Shown here piece after piece: positions 48,430 to 60,064 of a stretch of DNA of 64,000 bases; position 1 is the stretch's first letter; every line of letters begins with the position of its first letter. Source of the DNA: Ahaetulla prasina. Its lineage: Eukaryota; Chordata; Lepidosauria; Squamata; Colubridae. The stretch spans positions 7,594,935-7,658,934 of the forward strand of contig NC_080541.1 of assembly GCF_028640845.1 (NCBI RefSeq), read 5' to 3'. Below the pieces are notes generated by a model, which saw nothing but the letters and a program-made list of their open reading frames with translations, ran no database searches and was not told where the DNA came from. The position numbers were made by a program, and so were the translations under genes.

Positions 48430-48640
48430 TCAGAATAGAACTGGAAGGGATTTGGGACTTCTAGTCCAACCCTCTGCTCAAGCAGGAGATGCTATACAAT
48501 TTGAGGCAAGTTGTCCAGTCTTTTCTTAAAAACCTCCAGTGATGGCGTATCCACAGCTGCTGAAGGCAAGCTGTTTATTTGCCTCTTAGCTCCTCGGGAA
48601 AAACTTGTAACTTGGTATCGGATTCCAACATATTGACCCA
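48430..48640 (-). pseudogene. CR1 LINE 3' end fragment
   Basis: The + strand words gacttctagtccaaccctct and cttaaaaacctccagtgatg are the complement of the CR1 3' end. It is short and truncated. Confidence 0.75.
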
Positions 48641-49221
48641 ATGAAAGACGATAGAAGAACAGACAACCCCCCCCCAGTTGGTTTTACATTACTAAATATA
48701 CTTTTACATAATAAAGTGGAGAGAAAATCATTTTTCAGCATTTTCTAGAATGTAATTGAAAAGCTGCATTGCACACAGTATCTCATAAACCTGATGCTTT
48801 CAATAATGCAAGAGAAATACTGTGTGCATAATTTATACGTTTCGGTTGGTGCTCCACAAATTCTTCCAGACAAAAGTATTATTGTCACATATTGATAAAA
48901 TCTAATGACTTCATATTTTAATTAAGAGTCAGAGTACTAAATACACGGTGTTTATTTTCTACTTCATTATAAATTATTTACTATTAAACCAGTATTAATA
49001 AAGGTAAGTTAATTACTTTCTTCTACAGTAATGGATTTTAGATTAAAAGTCATTTGCTATTTGATTGCAGAAGTTAACAGATCTCAAGGATGAAGGTGTA
49101 TTGTCCTTGGAGCCTGAAGTTTTAGACCGATACGATATATATTAAAATAACCCTTGCCCCAAAGAGAAATTATTGCAGGCTATCCGAGGTTTGCTTATGG
49201 AAGCAATGTTAATTCATTTCA

Positions 49222-49450
49222 TTTTTCATTTTATTTATTTGTATCCAGCCTTCATAATTTTTACAAATAACTCTTTAAGTGGTGAACGTATCCAACACAC
49301 CTTCCTTCCTCCTATTTCCCCACAACAACCCTGTGAGGTGAGTTGGGCTGAGAGAGAGAGTGACTAGCCCAAAGTCACTTAGCTGTTTTTCATGGGTAAA
49401 GCTGGATTTGAATTCATAAGTTTCCCACATTCTGGCCCTTAGATTAATAT
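49222..49450 (-). mobile_element. SINE remnant (Sauria-like)
   Basis: The words caacaaccctgtgaggtgag, gactagcccaaagtcactta and gctggatttgaattcataag follow the order of a tRNA-derived SINE body read from its tail. The A and B boxes are decayed. Confidence 0.5.
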
Positions 49451-49544
49451 ATACAGTATGATATTCTATAAATATTCCTATTTAGAGCAGAAAAGGACTG
49501 GGCTAGTCTTTGATTTTGCTTTCTGAGCCATGAAATCTAGCTAT

Positions 49545-49546
49545 CA

Positions 49547-49628
<82 letters not shown>
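49545..49628. repeat. (TCTG)n(TCTA)n microsatellite
   Basis: About 11 TCTG units then nine TCTA units, directly upstream of a LINE 3' UTR. Confidence 0.95.
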
Positions 49629-49654
49629 AATCTTCTCATCGTTCCCATCCCCCA

Positions 49655-49900
49655 TCTCCTTCCACTTAACGACTGTATGACTGTAACTTTGTTGCTTGCA
49701 TCCTTACGATTTATATTGATATTGATTGTTTCCTGATTGCTTATTTGTACCCTATGACTATCATTAAGTGTTGTACCTTATGATTCTCAATGAATGTATC
49801 TTTTATGTACACTGAGAGCATATGCACCAAGACAAATTCCTTGTGTGTCCAATCACACTTGGCCAATAAAAAATTCTGTTCTGTTCTGTTCTGTTCTGTT
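49655..49900 (+). mobile_element. CR1/Rex-like LINE 3' UTR with (TTCTG)n tail
   Basis: The 3' UTR text ccttgtgtgtccaatcacac, then ttggccaataaaaaattctg, matches the end of the copy at 51130-51775. A short TTCTG array follows (49877-49900). No coding sequence remains. Confidence 0.85.
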
Positions 49901-51129
49901 CCCTTCCATTCTCTTTCTCTTTCCCTCTCCCTCCTCCTTCCTCCCTCCCACACACATACATACACACACAGAGGGAGAGAATAATGGCAGATTAGTCCTT
50001 CATATGATTTCTGTTCTTGTATGCTACAGATAAGCAAATTGGCGAAGGTGCACAAGGAATTGGAAAGGACCTTCCTATCCCAGTTACTCTAGGATTGGAA
50101 AATGAGCTCTTTGGTTTCTGTTTGTTGTGCTTATTTTTCTCGTTCTCATTGAACTATCAGTTCATTTCTGGGTTAGAATCAGGACTGTTTGCTTGCACTT
50201 CATAAGCAGTCAGTTAGTACCAGCTAACTCCTTTAGCTAAGAAGTGCAAAGAATCTAACAAAGATCTCAGTGCTGATTTATTTATCCTAATTGGGTTTGT
50301 AGACTACTCAAATTGCAAATGGATACTAGTGCCACGCATCCCAATTTACATCAGTCATGTTAAAACGTAACATGTAAAATAAATATCAAAACCAATCACT
50401 ATCAGATATAGCAACTAATGTAACAGCTAGTTGATGTTTATTTAAATTGGATCAAAGCTAAAGGTTGAAATCCATTTCTCGCCTTTGAAATAACAATTTA
50501 ATAAACTGTGGTCACCTTTTTTTCTCTTTTGGAGAAAAGCTGCTCGTTTAAAAGTCAATCATTTTGATGGCATAGCAATAAATATCTGTTATGATATTAA
50601 CTTTAAAAGGCAGGCTTTTAGTCACTTCTATAATATATAGAATGGCAAATATAAAGTATTATGTAAATCACTTGTAAAAGATTCTTGGTATAATATAATG
50701 CCACATTTATATTTAAGTCTGGTTATTAATATTATGCTATTTGACAAAAATTGATGCTGGGGATAATTCATACTAATAAAGATCCATTCAACATTTATTG
50801 AATATTGTATTATTTGGTCACATTTAGACTTAGTATTTATATTACTTTAAAAATATATTGATTTCTTCCCCCTCATTTTTTTTAATACTGTTATAGAATA
50901 AAGTATTGCCAAAGCATATTATTCCAATTATGAATAAGCTTTGGACTTCTGTGCTTTTTGTCTTCACGTGGTCAAATTATCTAGCATGTTTAGTTCTGAA
51001 TTAGCTACAATTTCCAATCACATTGCAAAACAAAAGAGCAAATTATGATTTAGTAGCAATTAGCAATTCTTTCAGCACTTCTCTTGGGTTTATTGCCTCC
51101 ATTCTTTTCAAACTTCACTTCAAATAGTG

Positions 51130-51775
51130 TAATCTACTCTTTTGATACAGTTCTACAGAGGAATTATTGAGTCTGTCATCTGCATCTCTATAACTGTCTG
51201 GTTTGGTTCTGCAACCCAACAAGACAGACACAGACTTCAGAGGATCATTAGAACTGCAGAAAAAACAATGGCTACGAACCTGCCTTCCATTGAGGACCTA
51301 TATACTGCCCAAGTCAAAAAGAGGGCTGTGAAAATATTTACAGATCCCTCACATCCTGGACATAAACTGTTTCAACTCCTTCCCTCAAAACGACGCTATA
51401 GAGTACTGCCCATCAGAACAACTAGACACAAGAACAGTTTTTTCCCAAATGCCATCACTCTGCTAAATAAATAATTTCCTCAACACTGAAACAATTTGCT
51501 AAGTCTGCACTACTATTAATCTTCTCATCGTTCCCATCACCTATCTCCTTCCACTTATGACTGTATGACTGTAACTTTGTTGCGTGTATCCTTATATTGA
51601 TATTGATTGTTTCCTGATTGCTTATTTGTAGCTTATGACTATTATTAAATGTTGTACCTTATGATTCTCAATGAATGTTTCTTTTGTGTACACTGAGAGC
51701 ATATGCACCAAGACAAATTCCTTGTGTCTCCAATCACGCTTGGCCAATAAAAAATTCTATTCTATTCTTCTCTTC
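51130..51775 (+). pseudogene. CR1/Rex-like LINE, ORF2 C-terminus and 3' UTR
   Basis: An open segment (51142-51474) reads ESVICISITVWFGSATQQDR, then HRLQRIIRTAEKTMATNLPS and DPSHPGHKLFQLLPSKRRYR, ending SFFPNAITLLNK and a stop. This is the C-terminal end of the same LINE family as 23362-24352 and is intact to its stop codon. The 3' UTR ends ggccaataaaaaattctatt. Confidence 0.87.
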
Positions 51776-52033
51776 TTCACATTACATAAAACAAATTTAT
51801 TTGAATCGGATTCCACCTTATCGGTTCTGTTCGTGTACCCTATAGAACCGAAATTATTCAAGTATGATTATAGCCTTATATGTGATATTGACTATAGTTC
51901 AGTTTATCCTGTGAACAATGAGCTTAGTAAACTATGGGAAAACATACCAGGTAAATACGGTCTTTAAATAAGAATCTGGAAAGTATCCCAGAAAATAAAA
52001 TATAGTAATTTTGACTTTTTCTCCATTTTGTAG

Positions 52034-52158
52034 ATGGAATTAGCGTGAGTGGTCTTCCACTTTCCAGTCCGTTTCGACAAGTGATAAAACCACGTATAGA
52101 AAATAAGCCTATGAATCCACAGGAAGCCACTAAAGTTGGTGACTTCAGCCACATAAAG
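52034..52158 (+). CDS. TRAPPC9: TRAPPC9 exon (last one seen)
   Basis: The acceptor is attttgtag and the donor gtaggt. It reads [20 protein letters not shown], then [20 protein letters not shown] and IK, ending on a complete codon. In vertebrate orthologues the next residues are about TLEAVLNF. I did not find an exon encoding them in the remaining 11.8 kb, so the following intron probably extends beyond the window. Confidence 0.95.
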
Positions 52159-52489
52159 GTAGGTGATCAGCCCGGCAATAATTAGCATTATAACCGATGT
52201 TAAATCAGGAATGGAGAATGAATTTTCCCAAGGGGCCACATGAGAAATTGGGATTGTTGTGAAGGACTGCCACCGCCTCACTTTTGCCCTCCCACCCATT
52301 CCTCTGCCCCCTGCCCTTCTGCTGTCACCCTCGTCTTTTGCCACCAACACTGCAGGCTGGAAGATAGCCAGAGGGTGAGATACGGCCCCCAGGCCATAAA
52401 ATGCCAAGGTCTACATGAAATGCTTTCTGCTACACTGCAATTTGTGTGCAATAGAAAAGAAAATATTTAGCTCAGGGTTGAACTGTGAC

Positions 52490-52830
52490 TTTCTTGCTGC
52501 TCTCTGATTGTGGTTATTTGCTTGCAGACATCTCGTTATTCAACTAGGTAACATCATCAGGGCTAGTGAGTGTGGGGTTTTCTGCTTGTTTATATTTATT
52601 TATGTATTCAAATTTATACAGCCATAATCTGGGTGTTGATCCTTGTTTATCTGAGTATTGGAGGGAATGTATTTGACTCTTTTTTGCTCCCTTCCTATGA
52701 TTTTTATTGTCTCTTCAATCATGTCTAAATGTGACTTTTATCTATGTGTCTCTTGATAGCTGATTTGTTTGAATGCCAAACTTCGGGAATTCCCTAGCAA
52801 TTTTGAATGTGGCTTGAACTTTATGTCTGA
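52490..52830 (+). repeat. Dispersed repeat of unknown class (second copy)
   Basis: It shares gcttgcagacatctcgttat and taacatcatcagggctagtg with 26880-26940, diverged by a quarter or more. It may be a Penelope-like or LINE 3' tail. Confidence 0.4.
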
Positions 52831-54124
52831 ATATCAGGCTTCTTTAGAACAACTTGTTGTGCACATTTTCTAGGTTGGGCCCGCTGTGTGTAGGAAGAGA
52901 TAGAGTCCAATTCTCATAAAACAACATATTTCATTGTCCAAGCAAACATAAATCTTCCCATAAGGCTGGGAAAGGACCACTTACAATATTCCAGGCATTT
53001 ATACTTTATTAGTTAATCATTAGCTATTTGACATGTCTCAAACATCTGTCTCCAAATTAACACAATTTAACGTAGGAATGTTTTACCGAAATTACTTATG
53101 TCAGCCTGACCTACGAATTAATTTGAGTATATATTCAGTTTCCTTAACAACTTCTAGGGCGAACAAAATCATAAATGGATATATTTGTAGAGCAACTAAA
53201 ATTTGGAAATATCTGGTAATATCAGTAAAAGACATTCCACTATTAGTTTGCTTCATAGTGCTACTGCAGGAATAGCAAAAACATCATTGGAAATGGTTTC
53301 TTACATTGGAATAGGTCAAGAGTAGAATACAGATGGAACATGAATGTATGAAATTTGCTGTAGAAGAGCAAACTTGAGGTCACCCATCCACCCACCCATC
53401 CATCCATCCATCCTGCCATCCATCCATCTTTCATTTTCTATAGCCCCTCAACTCAACCAAATGACTCCGAGCTACTATAGGTATAGACCAGCGGGTTAAA
53501 CGTGTGGGCTGCAAGTTTAAATTCTGATCCCAAAAGTCATGGCTGGTAGGACATTGTATCAATATGGAATAGATACCCACAGCTCTCAAGATCAAGAAAA
53601 GAACAGCCCAAAGTCTGTTGATTTGAAAAGAAGAAGAAAAGCCTTAAACCTGGGACGCATACACACATGCACACCCATATCAAGTGCAGGAAATCAGGAA
53701 TTAAAGTATTTCAAATGGATATAGGTTTAGTGTATGCTAATGCTTTCTACAAGAATCTGAACTATTAATGGTCAAAGCAAATTGGCCAGGGATGACAGTC
53801 AATGGAATTCAAGGTGGATGAACTTAGGGGTTTTTTTGCACAAAGTGGCTCAAGACTGATAACGCGTTTGACCCTCCCTCGGACTGAACCTGGGTCACCT
53901 CCTACACAAATATTTTGATTCCTATCTGCTATGAAGAGGTCTGCTTATACATGACTTTTTGGACATTCAGTACAACTTACTGAGCTTACCTTAGTTTAGT
54001 TCCATGAATCTTTTGCTATTACAGAAAGAAGAGACACTTTATGTAGAGTCAATATTTATTCCCATGGCTGGTAACATTTGATATCATGTATTGCTTGACG
54101 TGAATTATACTTCGGAGGTAGATG

Positions 54125-54354
54125 CAGGGGTGAAATCCAGCAGGTTCTGACAGGTTCTGGAGAACCGGTGGTGGAAATTTTGAGTAGTTCAGAGAACTGG
54201 CAAATACCACCTCTGGCTGGCCCCAGGAGTGGGGGGGGAATGGAGATTTTGCAATATCCTTCCCCCAGGAGTGGGGTGGGAATGGAGATTTTACAGTATC
54301 CTTTCCCGCCACGCCCATAGAAACGGTAGTAAAAAATTTTGGATTTCACCACTG
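54125..54354. mobile_element. hAT nonautonomous element, 230 bp
   Basis: The ends are caggggtgaaatccagcagg and tttggatttcaccactg. A perfect 8-bp TSD GGTAGATG is at 54117-54124 and 54355-54362. The inner part holds two copies of caggagtgggg and gggaatggagatttt in tandem (period about 41). Confidence 0.9.
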
Positions 54355-54989
54355 GGTAGATGTGATATTAGATTACTAGGTTTTTTTTCATCTGTTCAGT
54401 TTCAAGCCATTATTCTTTGATAATCATGACATTTTAAGAGATTATTTCTTGTAAATCTGATTTTTTTCCCCCCTCAGCCAAGGACAGTTTTTACAATCTT
54501 TACATTTTCAAGTTCTGTGAAAGATTCTTTGTTCCTTGTAAAGGAAAAAAACCTTGACTCCTTTCTTTTCTTTAGAAGAATTATTATATTTCTATGTGGG
54601 GCTTGGCTTCCTTCTCCTGAAGCTCCTCTTCCTGTTGTTATGTCGCACGGCTGTAAAATGAGATTGAGACTATTCATAATATTTGTCTGGATGTTCATCC
54701 CGTGGCTATGATATGAACCTAATCAAAGGGCCACTGTGTAATTTAAAGAGGTTTCAATCCTCCAAAGCGCATCAGAAAGTTATAATTCACTCCTGTTTAT
54801 TGAACAAAGACCCCCGTTGGTTAACTTGGAGAATAATCTACATTAGCACCAATTGTTCCAATCTATTATTTCAGAGTTCTTCGTAAGTTTCATAAGTTCT
54901 TCATAAGTTTTGGTACCGCAAGAGCTTTTTGAATCTCTGGCTTAGAGGCCAAATTAAATGTTGGCTGCTGGTCTTTTGCACAAGAAATC

Positions 54990-55945
54990 TCATAATAAGT
55001 GTCAGAATGGTCAAAAACTTGGCAACTCCAAATCTCAACCAGCAAATGCTCTGTCTTACACATTGGAAAAAAGAATCCAAACACTAAATACAAACTCGAT
55101 GGACATTACCTTGTAGATGACCCCCCACCCTGTCAAAGACCTTGGAGTTTTCATATCCAATGATCTAAGCGCCAAAGCCCACTGCAACTGCATCTCAAAA
55201 AAGGCTTTAAGAGTTGTAAACCTAATCTTACGTAGCTTCTTCTCCAGAAACACTACACTACTTACCAGAGCTTATAAAACATTTGCTAGACTAATTCTTG
55301 AATACAGCTCGCCTGTCTGGAACCCATACCACATTTCAGACATCAATACAATTGAACGTGTCCAGAAATATTTTACAAGAAGAGTTCTCCACTCCTCTGA
55401 ATACAACAAAATACCTTATGCCACCAGACTTGAAATCTTGGGTTTAGAAAACTTAGAACTCTGCCGCCTCCGACAGGACCTGAGTTTAACTCATAGAATC
55501 ATCTACTGTAATGTCCTTCCTGTTAAAGACTACTTCAGCTTCATTCACAACAATACAAGAGCAAACAATAGATTTAAACTTAATGTTAACCGCTTCAATC
55601 TTGATTGCAGAAAATATGACTTCTGTAACAGAGTTGTTAATGCTTGGAACACACTACCTGACTCTGTGGTCTCTTCTCAAAATCCCCAAAGCTTCAACCA
55701 AAAACTGTCTACTATTGACCTCACCCCATTCCTAAGAGGTCCGTAAGGGGTGTGCATAAAAGCACAAACGTGCCTACCATTCCTGTCCTATTGTTTCCTT
55801 TCATTATATCCAATTCATATAGTTATTACATACTTATATATATGTATATATATATATGCTTATATATTATACAGTTACTTTCATGCTTATGCTTATATAT
55901 ACTGTTGTGACAAAATAAATAAATAAATAAAATAAATAAATAAAT
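54990..55945 (+). pseudogene. Jockey-group LINE, C-terminal ORF2 and 3' tail
   Basis: An upstream frame reads TWQLQISTSKCSVLHIGKKN. After a shift, a 209-codon open frame (55117-55746) reads VKDLGVFISNDLSAKAHCNC, LEYSSPVWNPYHISDINTIE, RVQKYFTRRVLHSSEYNKIP and WNTLPDSVVSSQNPQSFNQK. This is the thumb and C-terminal domain that follow the reverse transcriptase in CR1/jockey-like LINEs. The 3' end gttgtgacaaaataaataaa grows into a TAAA repeat. It is distinct from the CR1 and L2-like LINEs in this window. Confidence 0.85.
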
Positions 55946-56395
55946 AAAAATAATCTTTTGCTGGGAAAGCTTAGTTGCTGCATCCTTCTGAAGTTTTTAT
56001 CCGAACGCCTTTCCCAGTAAACACCCAGTAATTTGCTTTCAAATTAATATCAGCACCAAAACTTCCCCTCCCCCCCTATTTATTTCTAAGGAAACTGTTC
56101 AACTTGTGATTGTGCATTTAATGTTGTTAATCAATTGCCAAAGACTTTTAGTGGAATGAGAAGACGATGCCACCTCCACCTCCTATCTATGTATTAGTTT
56201 CTATTTTTAGCCAGTTCTTGTTCATTTTTAATGCTCCTGCTTTTAATGCTTTCGCGTTTTAATATTTTACATTGCTGTTTTTATGATGTTGCAAGCTGCC
56301 CAGAGTCACTCACCAGAGAGAGCGGGTGTCGCGTCAATTTAATGAACAAATAAAATCAATTTCTATCCCTTAGGAAACGGGTTTAGCTCATACTA

Positions 56396-56810
56396 CAGGT
56401 AGTCCTCGGTTTACGACTGCAGTTGAGCCCAACATTTCTGTCGCAAAGTGAAACATTCGTTAAGTGAGTTTTGCCTCATTTTACGACCTTCTTTTGCCAC
56501 AGTTGTTAAGTGAATCACTGCAGTTGTTCAATTAGTCAAACTGTTGTTTAGTGAACCTGGCTTCCCCAGTGACTTTGCTTGTCAGAAGGTTGTAAAAGAG
56601 GAACACAATGAATCTGGGAGACTGCAACCGTTGTAAATTAGGAGTCGGTTGCCAATTGTTTCCAGGCCTGACATCTGCATTTTGATCACATAACCTGCTA
56701 CAATACTACAATGGTCGTAAATGGGAAAACGGGTCCTAAGTCACTTTTTTCCGTGACGTTTTAACTTTGAATGGTTGCTAAGCCAACTGTTGTAAGTCAA
56801 GGAGTACCTG
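56396..56810. mobile_element. Tigger-like palindromic element, complete
   Basis: It starts caggtagtcctcggtttacg and ends agtcaaggagtacctg, with TA on each side. At 415 bp it is the most complete copy and is in the opposite orientation to most others. Another copy begins within ten bases of its right end. Confidence 0.82.
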
Positions 56811-56816
56811 TACATA

Positions 56817-57830
56817 TAGCCCTCGATCCACAACAGTTCATTTAGTGACCGTTTGAAGTTACAACAGCACTGAAAAAAAAAATGACTTACAGCCCTTTCA
56901 CACACAGCATCCCGTTGGTCCCGTGATCAAAATTCAGATGCTTGGGAATTGACTCACACTTATGACCATTGCAATGTCTAGGGATCATGCGATCCCCCTT
57001 TGGCGACTTTCTGACAAACAGTCAATGGTGGAAGTCGGAGTCACTTAGTGGCCACGTTCCTAAATTAACTGCTGTCAGGCCTGGAAACCATACTAAACTT
57101 TAGGGTTCCAGACGCTGCCACATTTTTCCCCTGAGGGGAAGAAGGGGGGTTGAGGGGTATGGTAACATTCTTCAAGCGGTCAAGGTCGGATGGTGTTCAC
57201 ATCTGCAGGAGGAGTGGCGAGAAGATATTCGAATGAACTGGGAGAACGTGGGACCATGTGACCAGCAAAGGGGTCAGGGGGGTGGGACTCTTGGGGTTTG
57301 TATAACTGGGAAAAGAATCCGGAAGTTCAGTTTTGGAATAATGTCAAGGTTCCAGAAAAACCTCTTATGCATAAAAAAAACTCAGAAGCCATTGTCTTTC
57401 AGAGTTCTTTACTAGCATGAGGAAACTGGCACACGATGAGTGAAATTCCAAAACTGAATTTCCGGATTCTTTTCCCAGTTATACAAACCCCAAGAGTCCC
57501 ACCCCCCTGACCCCTTTGATGGTCACATGGTCCCACGTTCTCCCAGTTCATTCGAATATCTTCTCGCCACTCTTCCTGAAGATGCGAACACCATCCGACC
57601 TTGACCGCTTGAAGAATGTTACCATACCCCTCAACCGCCCTTCTTCCCCTCAGGGGAAAAATGTGGCGGCGTCTGGAACCCTAAAGTCTAGTATGGTTTC
57701 CAGGCCTGACAACTGCAATGATTCGTAAAAAGCGGTGAGCCGTAAGATGGGGCCAAATTCACATAACCAATATCTCACTTAGTAACAGAAACGTTGGGCT
57801 CAATTGCGGTCAAAAGTTGAGGACTACCTG
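56817..57830. mobile_element. Tigger-like element split by a fold-back insertion
   Basis: The left part starts tagccctcgatccacaacag and runs to taaattaactgc. The right part continues actgcaatgattcgtaaaaa and ends gttgaggactacctg, then ta. Removing the 639-bp insert and one ACTGC copy leaves a normal family member. Confidence 0.82.
57073..57711. mobile_element. Fold-back element, 267-bp arms, TG...CA ends, 5-bp TSD
   Basis: The left arm (57073-57339) starts tgtcaggcctggaaaccata and ends gttcagttttggaat. The right arm (57445-57711) is its complement with few differences, ending ggtttccaggcctgaca. A 105-bp loop (57340-57444) separates them. A 5-bp duplication ACTGC flanks it (57068-57072 and 57712-57716). 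TG...CA ends and a 5-bp TSD are typical of LTR retroelements, but the arms are inverted rather than direct. No coding potential is evident. Confidence 0.88.
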
Positions 57831-57916
57831 TATTTCATAATATTCCAGCGCACCTGGCCCATTGGCTTTCTTTTTTTTTTTCTTGCCCATCGTGCGTTGG
57901 TTAAGGGAGCTTCAGT

Positions 57917-57956
57917 GGAGAGAGAGAGAGAGAGGGAGGGAGAGAGAGAGAGAGAG
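57917..57956. repeat. (GA)n microsatellite
   Basis: A short interrupted GA run next to gggagggagagag. Confidence 0.9.
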
Positions 57957-58911
57957 GTCATAAAATTGTCATCTTGCCTATCTCGCCTGCGCCATAAGAT
58001 ATTCATTTTGAACTACACGGAGGGAGAAATTGAAATTCACTCTGGGTAAGCACGAAAGAGAAAGTGCTTCTCAGGGCAAATGCTCAAACCCAGCCTTGCC
58101 GGACTATTTTTAGACTTGCCGCTGTCGGTCTTGCACTGTTTTTAAAGATTCATCTGAGATTGCTAATAGGGGTATTTATATCCGTTCTGTCGGTTGCCAC
58201 ACGCCGCATAAACTCCCTTACGGATGATCGTTCTATTCCCAGGGACCCCCCGCCACGGTTTTACTCTGGCTCCCTTCGTTCAAAGACACGGTGTGACGTC
58301 CGTACGCTTTTCCCGAAACCTACATATTAATGCACATTTTATATTTTTGGCAAAGATAACTTGACGGGCAGATAACCCAGCGCGGGAGGAAGGCAGGAGT
58401 CCGTCAGCCAATTAAAACGCCTGTCTGCCTTTTCAAACAGGGTTTTTCATGTCAGTGTAAAACCTAAAAGTAGAACGCTTTGAGTTATTTATGGATAGCG
58501 TTGTAGAGTTTGGTGTTTTTTTTCCCTTTTTTTCAGAGCTAGAATTTTTATTTGTTTGCCACTTCGGGGTGGGGGAAAAGCCCCACTGTTGCTAGGAAAC
58601 AGATATTTCAGAAAGTGAGCTTGGGCAGGCAGTTGCCATAGCATTGCACCGAATAAATACGGCGTATTTCTTTATTGATTCTCCGGATTGGTTTGGTGGG
58701 TATGTATTTAGATATGTGTATGTGTGTGTACGGGGAGAGGGGTGTGGTTGAATTTTGCTCTGCATTGTGGTAGCTGTGTGGAGCTTGGATATCTAGGTTG
58801 AGACTTGAAGTGGTTTTGAACCAGAAAATAGTTTGACAGAGGAAGAATAACTTGTACTACTAACATACTCTTGGAAAACAATTGCAATTTGATGCATTGA
58901 GCTCCATCACA

Positions 58912-59176
58912 ATTTTTTTTTTATTTGCATTTATATCCCGCCCTTCTCCGAAGACTCAGGGCAGCTTACACTGTGTCAAGCAATAGTCTTCATCCAATTG
59001 TATATTATATACAAAGTCAACTTATTGCCCCCAACAATCCGGGTCCTCATTTTACCTACCTTATAAAGGATGGAAGGCTGAGTCAACCTTGGGCCTGGTG
59101 GGACTTGAACCTGCAGTAATTGCAAGCAGCTGTGTTAATAACAGACTGTCTTAGCAGTCTGAGCCACCAGAGGCCC
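58912..59176 (-). mobile_element. tRNA-SINE with L2-like tail
   Basis: Nearly identical in layout to 29031-29291: atatcccgcccttctccgaa at the left, gtctgagccaccagaggccc at the right. It directly adjoins a CR1 3' end in the same orientation. Confidence 0.88.
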
Positions 59177-59590
59177 AGTGCTGGAAGGGACTTCGGAGGT
59201 CTTCTAGTCCAATCCCCTACGCAAGCAGGACTCCCTAGACAATTTGAAACACGTGGCTGTCCAGTCTCTTCTTAAAAACCTCCAGTGATGAAGCACCCAC
59301 AACTTCTGGTGGCAAGCTGTTCCACTGGTTAATTGATCTCACTGTTAGGACATTTCTCCTTAATTCCAGGTTGCTTCTCTCCTTGATTAGTTTCCATCCA
59401 GTGCTTCTTTTTTTGCCTTCTAGTGCTTTGGAAAATAAATTGATCCCCTCCTCTTTGTGGCAGCCCCTCAAATATTGGAACACTGCTATCCAGTCACCCC
59501 TAGTCCTTCTTTTCTCCAGACAAGCCAAACCCAGTTCCTGCAACCGTTCTTCATATGTTTTAGTCTCCAAGCCTAAATTAGTTTTGATTA
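59177..59590 (-). pseudogene. CR1 LINE 3' end
   Basis: The - strand reads KTYEERLQELGLACLEKRRT, RGDWIAVFQYLRGCHKEEGI and SINQWNSLPPEVVGASSLEV, close to the C-terminal end of CR1 ORF2. The open frame covers about 111 codons (59235-59570). The element is 5'-truncated. Confidence 0.87.
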
Positions 59591-59653
59591 TGGAGTTAGT
59601 TAGTATTAAGTTAGCTTTGATTATGTAGCTCGCACAAAGATAAAATGCCGATA

Positions 59654-59935
59654 CAGGCAGTTCTCAAGTTACAGCCACTCATGCAATGACCATTCAAATA
59701 TATGATGGGGATGAACGAGGGGGACATATGATTGGCCTACAAAGTTGCAGCCCTGACAAGGGTCCCTGTGGTCACGCGGTCATGATCTGGGTGCTTGGCA
59801 AGCAGCTCACAATTACAATATTGCGGTTTCCCAAGGTCGCATGATTTTGAACATTATCTATGACATGGAAGCCACCTTACAACGCGAAGCGACACAATGC
59901 AGGTTCTAATCTCTTTGTGAAAACTTTTCTTTGTT
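59654..59935. mobile_element. Tigger-like element, diverged
   Basis: It starts caggcagttctcaagttaca and contains gcaatgaccattcaaatata, gtggtcacgcggtcatgatc and gtgcttggcaagcagctcac, in the family order but with much divergence. The right end is not clear. Confidence 0.5.
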
Positions 59936-60064
59936 TAAAAAAAAAAAGTGATTTGTAAGCCACTTTTCTGATCTCTCCCGTGTTAAATGTTGCTGTTACA
60001 CTCTCAATTTAGGAATGAATAATCGGAGGTGGGGGGGTTGGCAATAATAGGCAGACTCTGCTAC

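Larger units (their letters stand above)
44860..52033 (+). other. TRAPPC9: Intron, 7.2 kb
   Basis: It contains two solo LTRs, a CR1 tail, a SINE remnant, microsatellites and two LINE 3' ends. Nothing was recognised in 44860-46300, 46935-47600, 48645-49220, 50000-51125 or 51780-52030. At 48230-48420 the text ctttattcggggttgccctt may be an LTR fragment. Confidence 0.7.
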
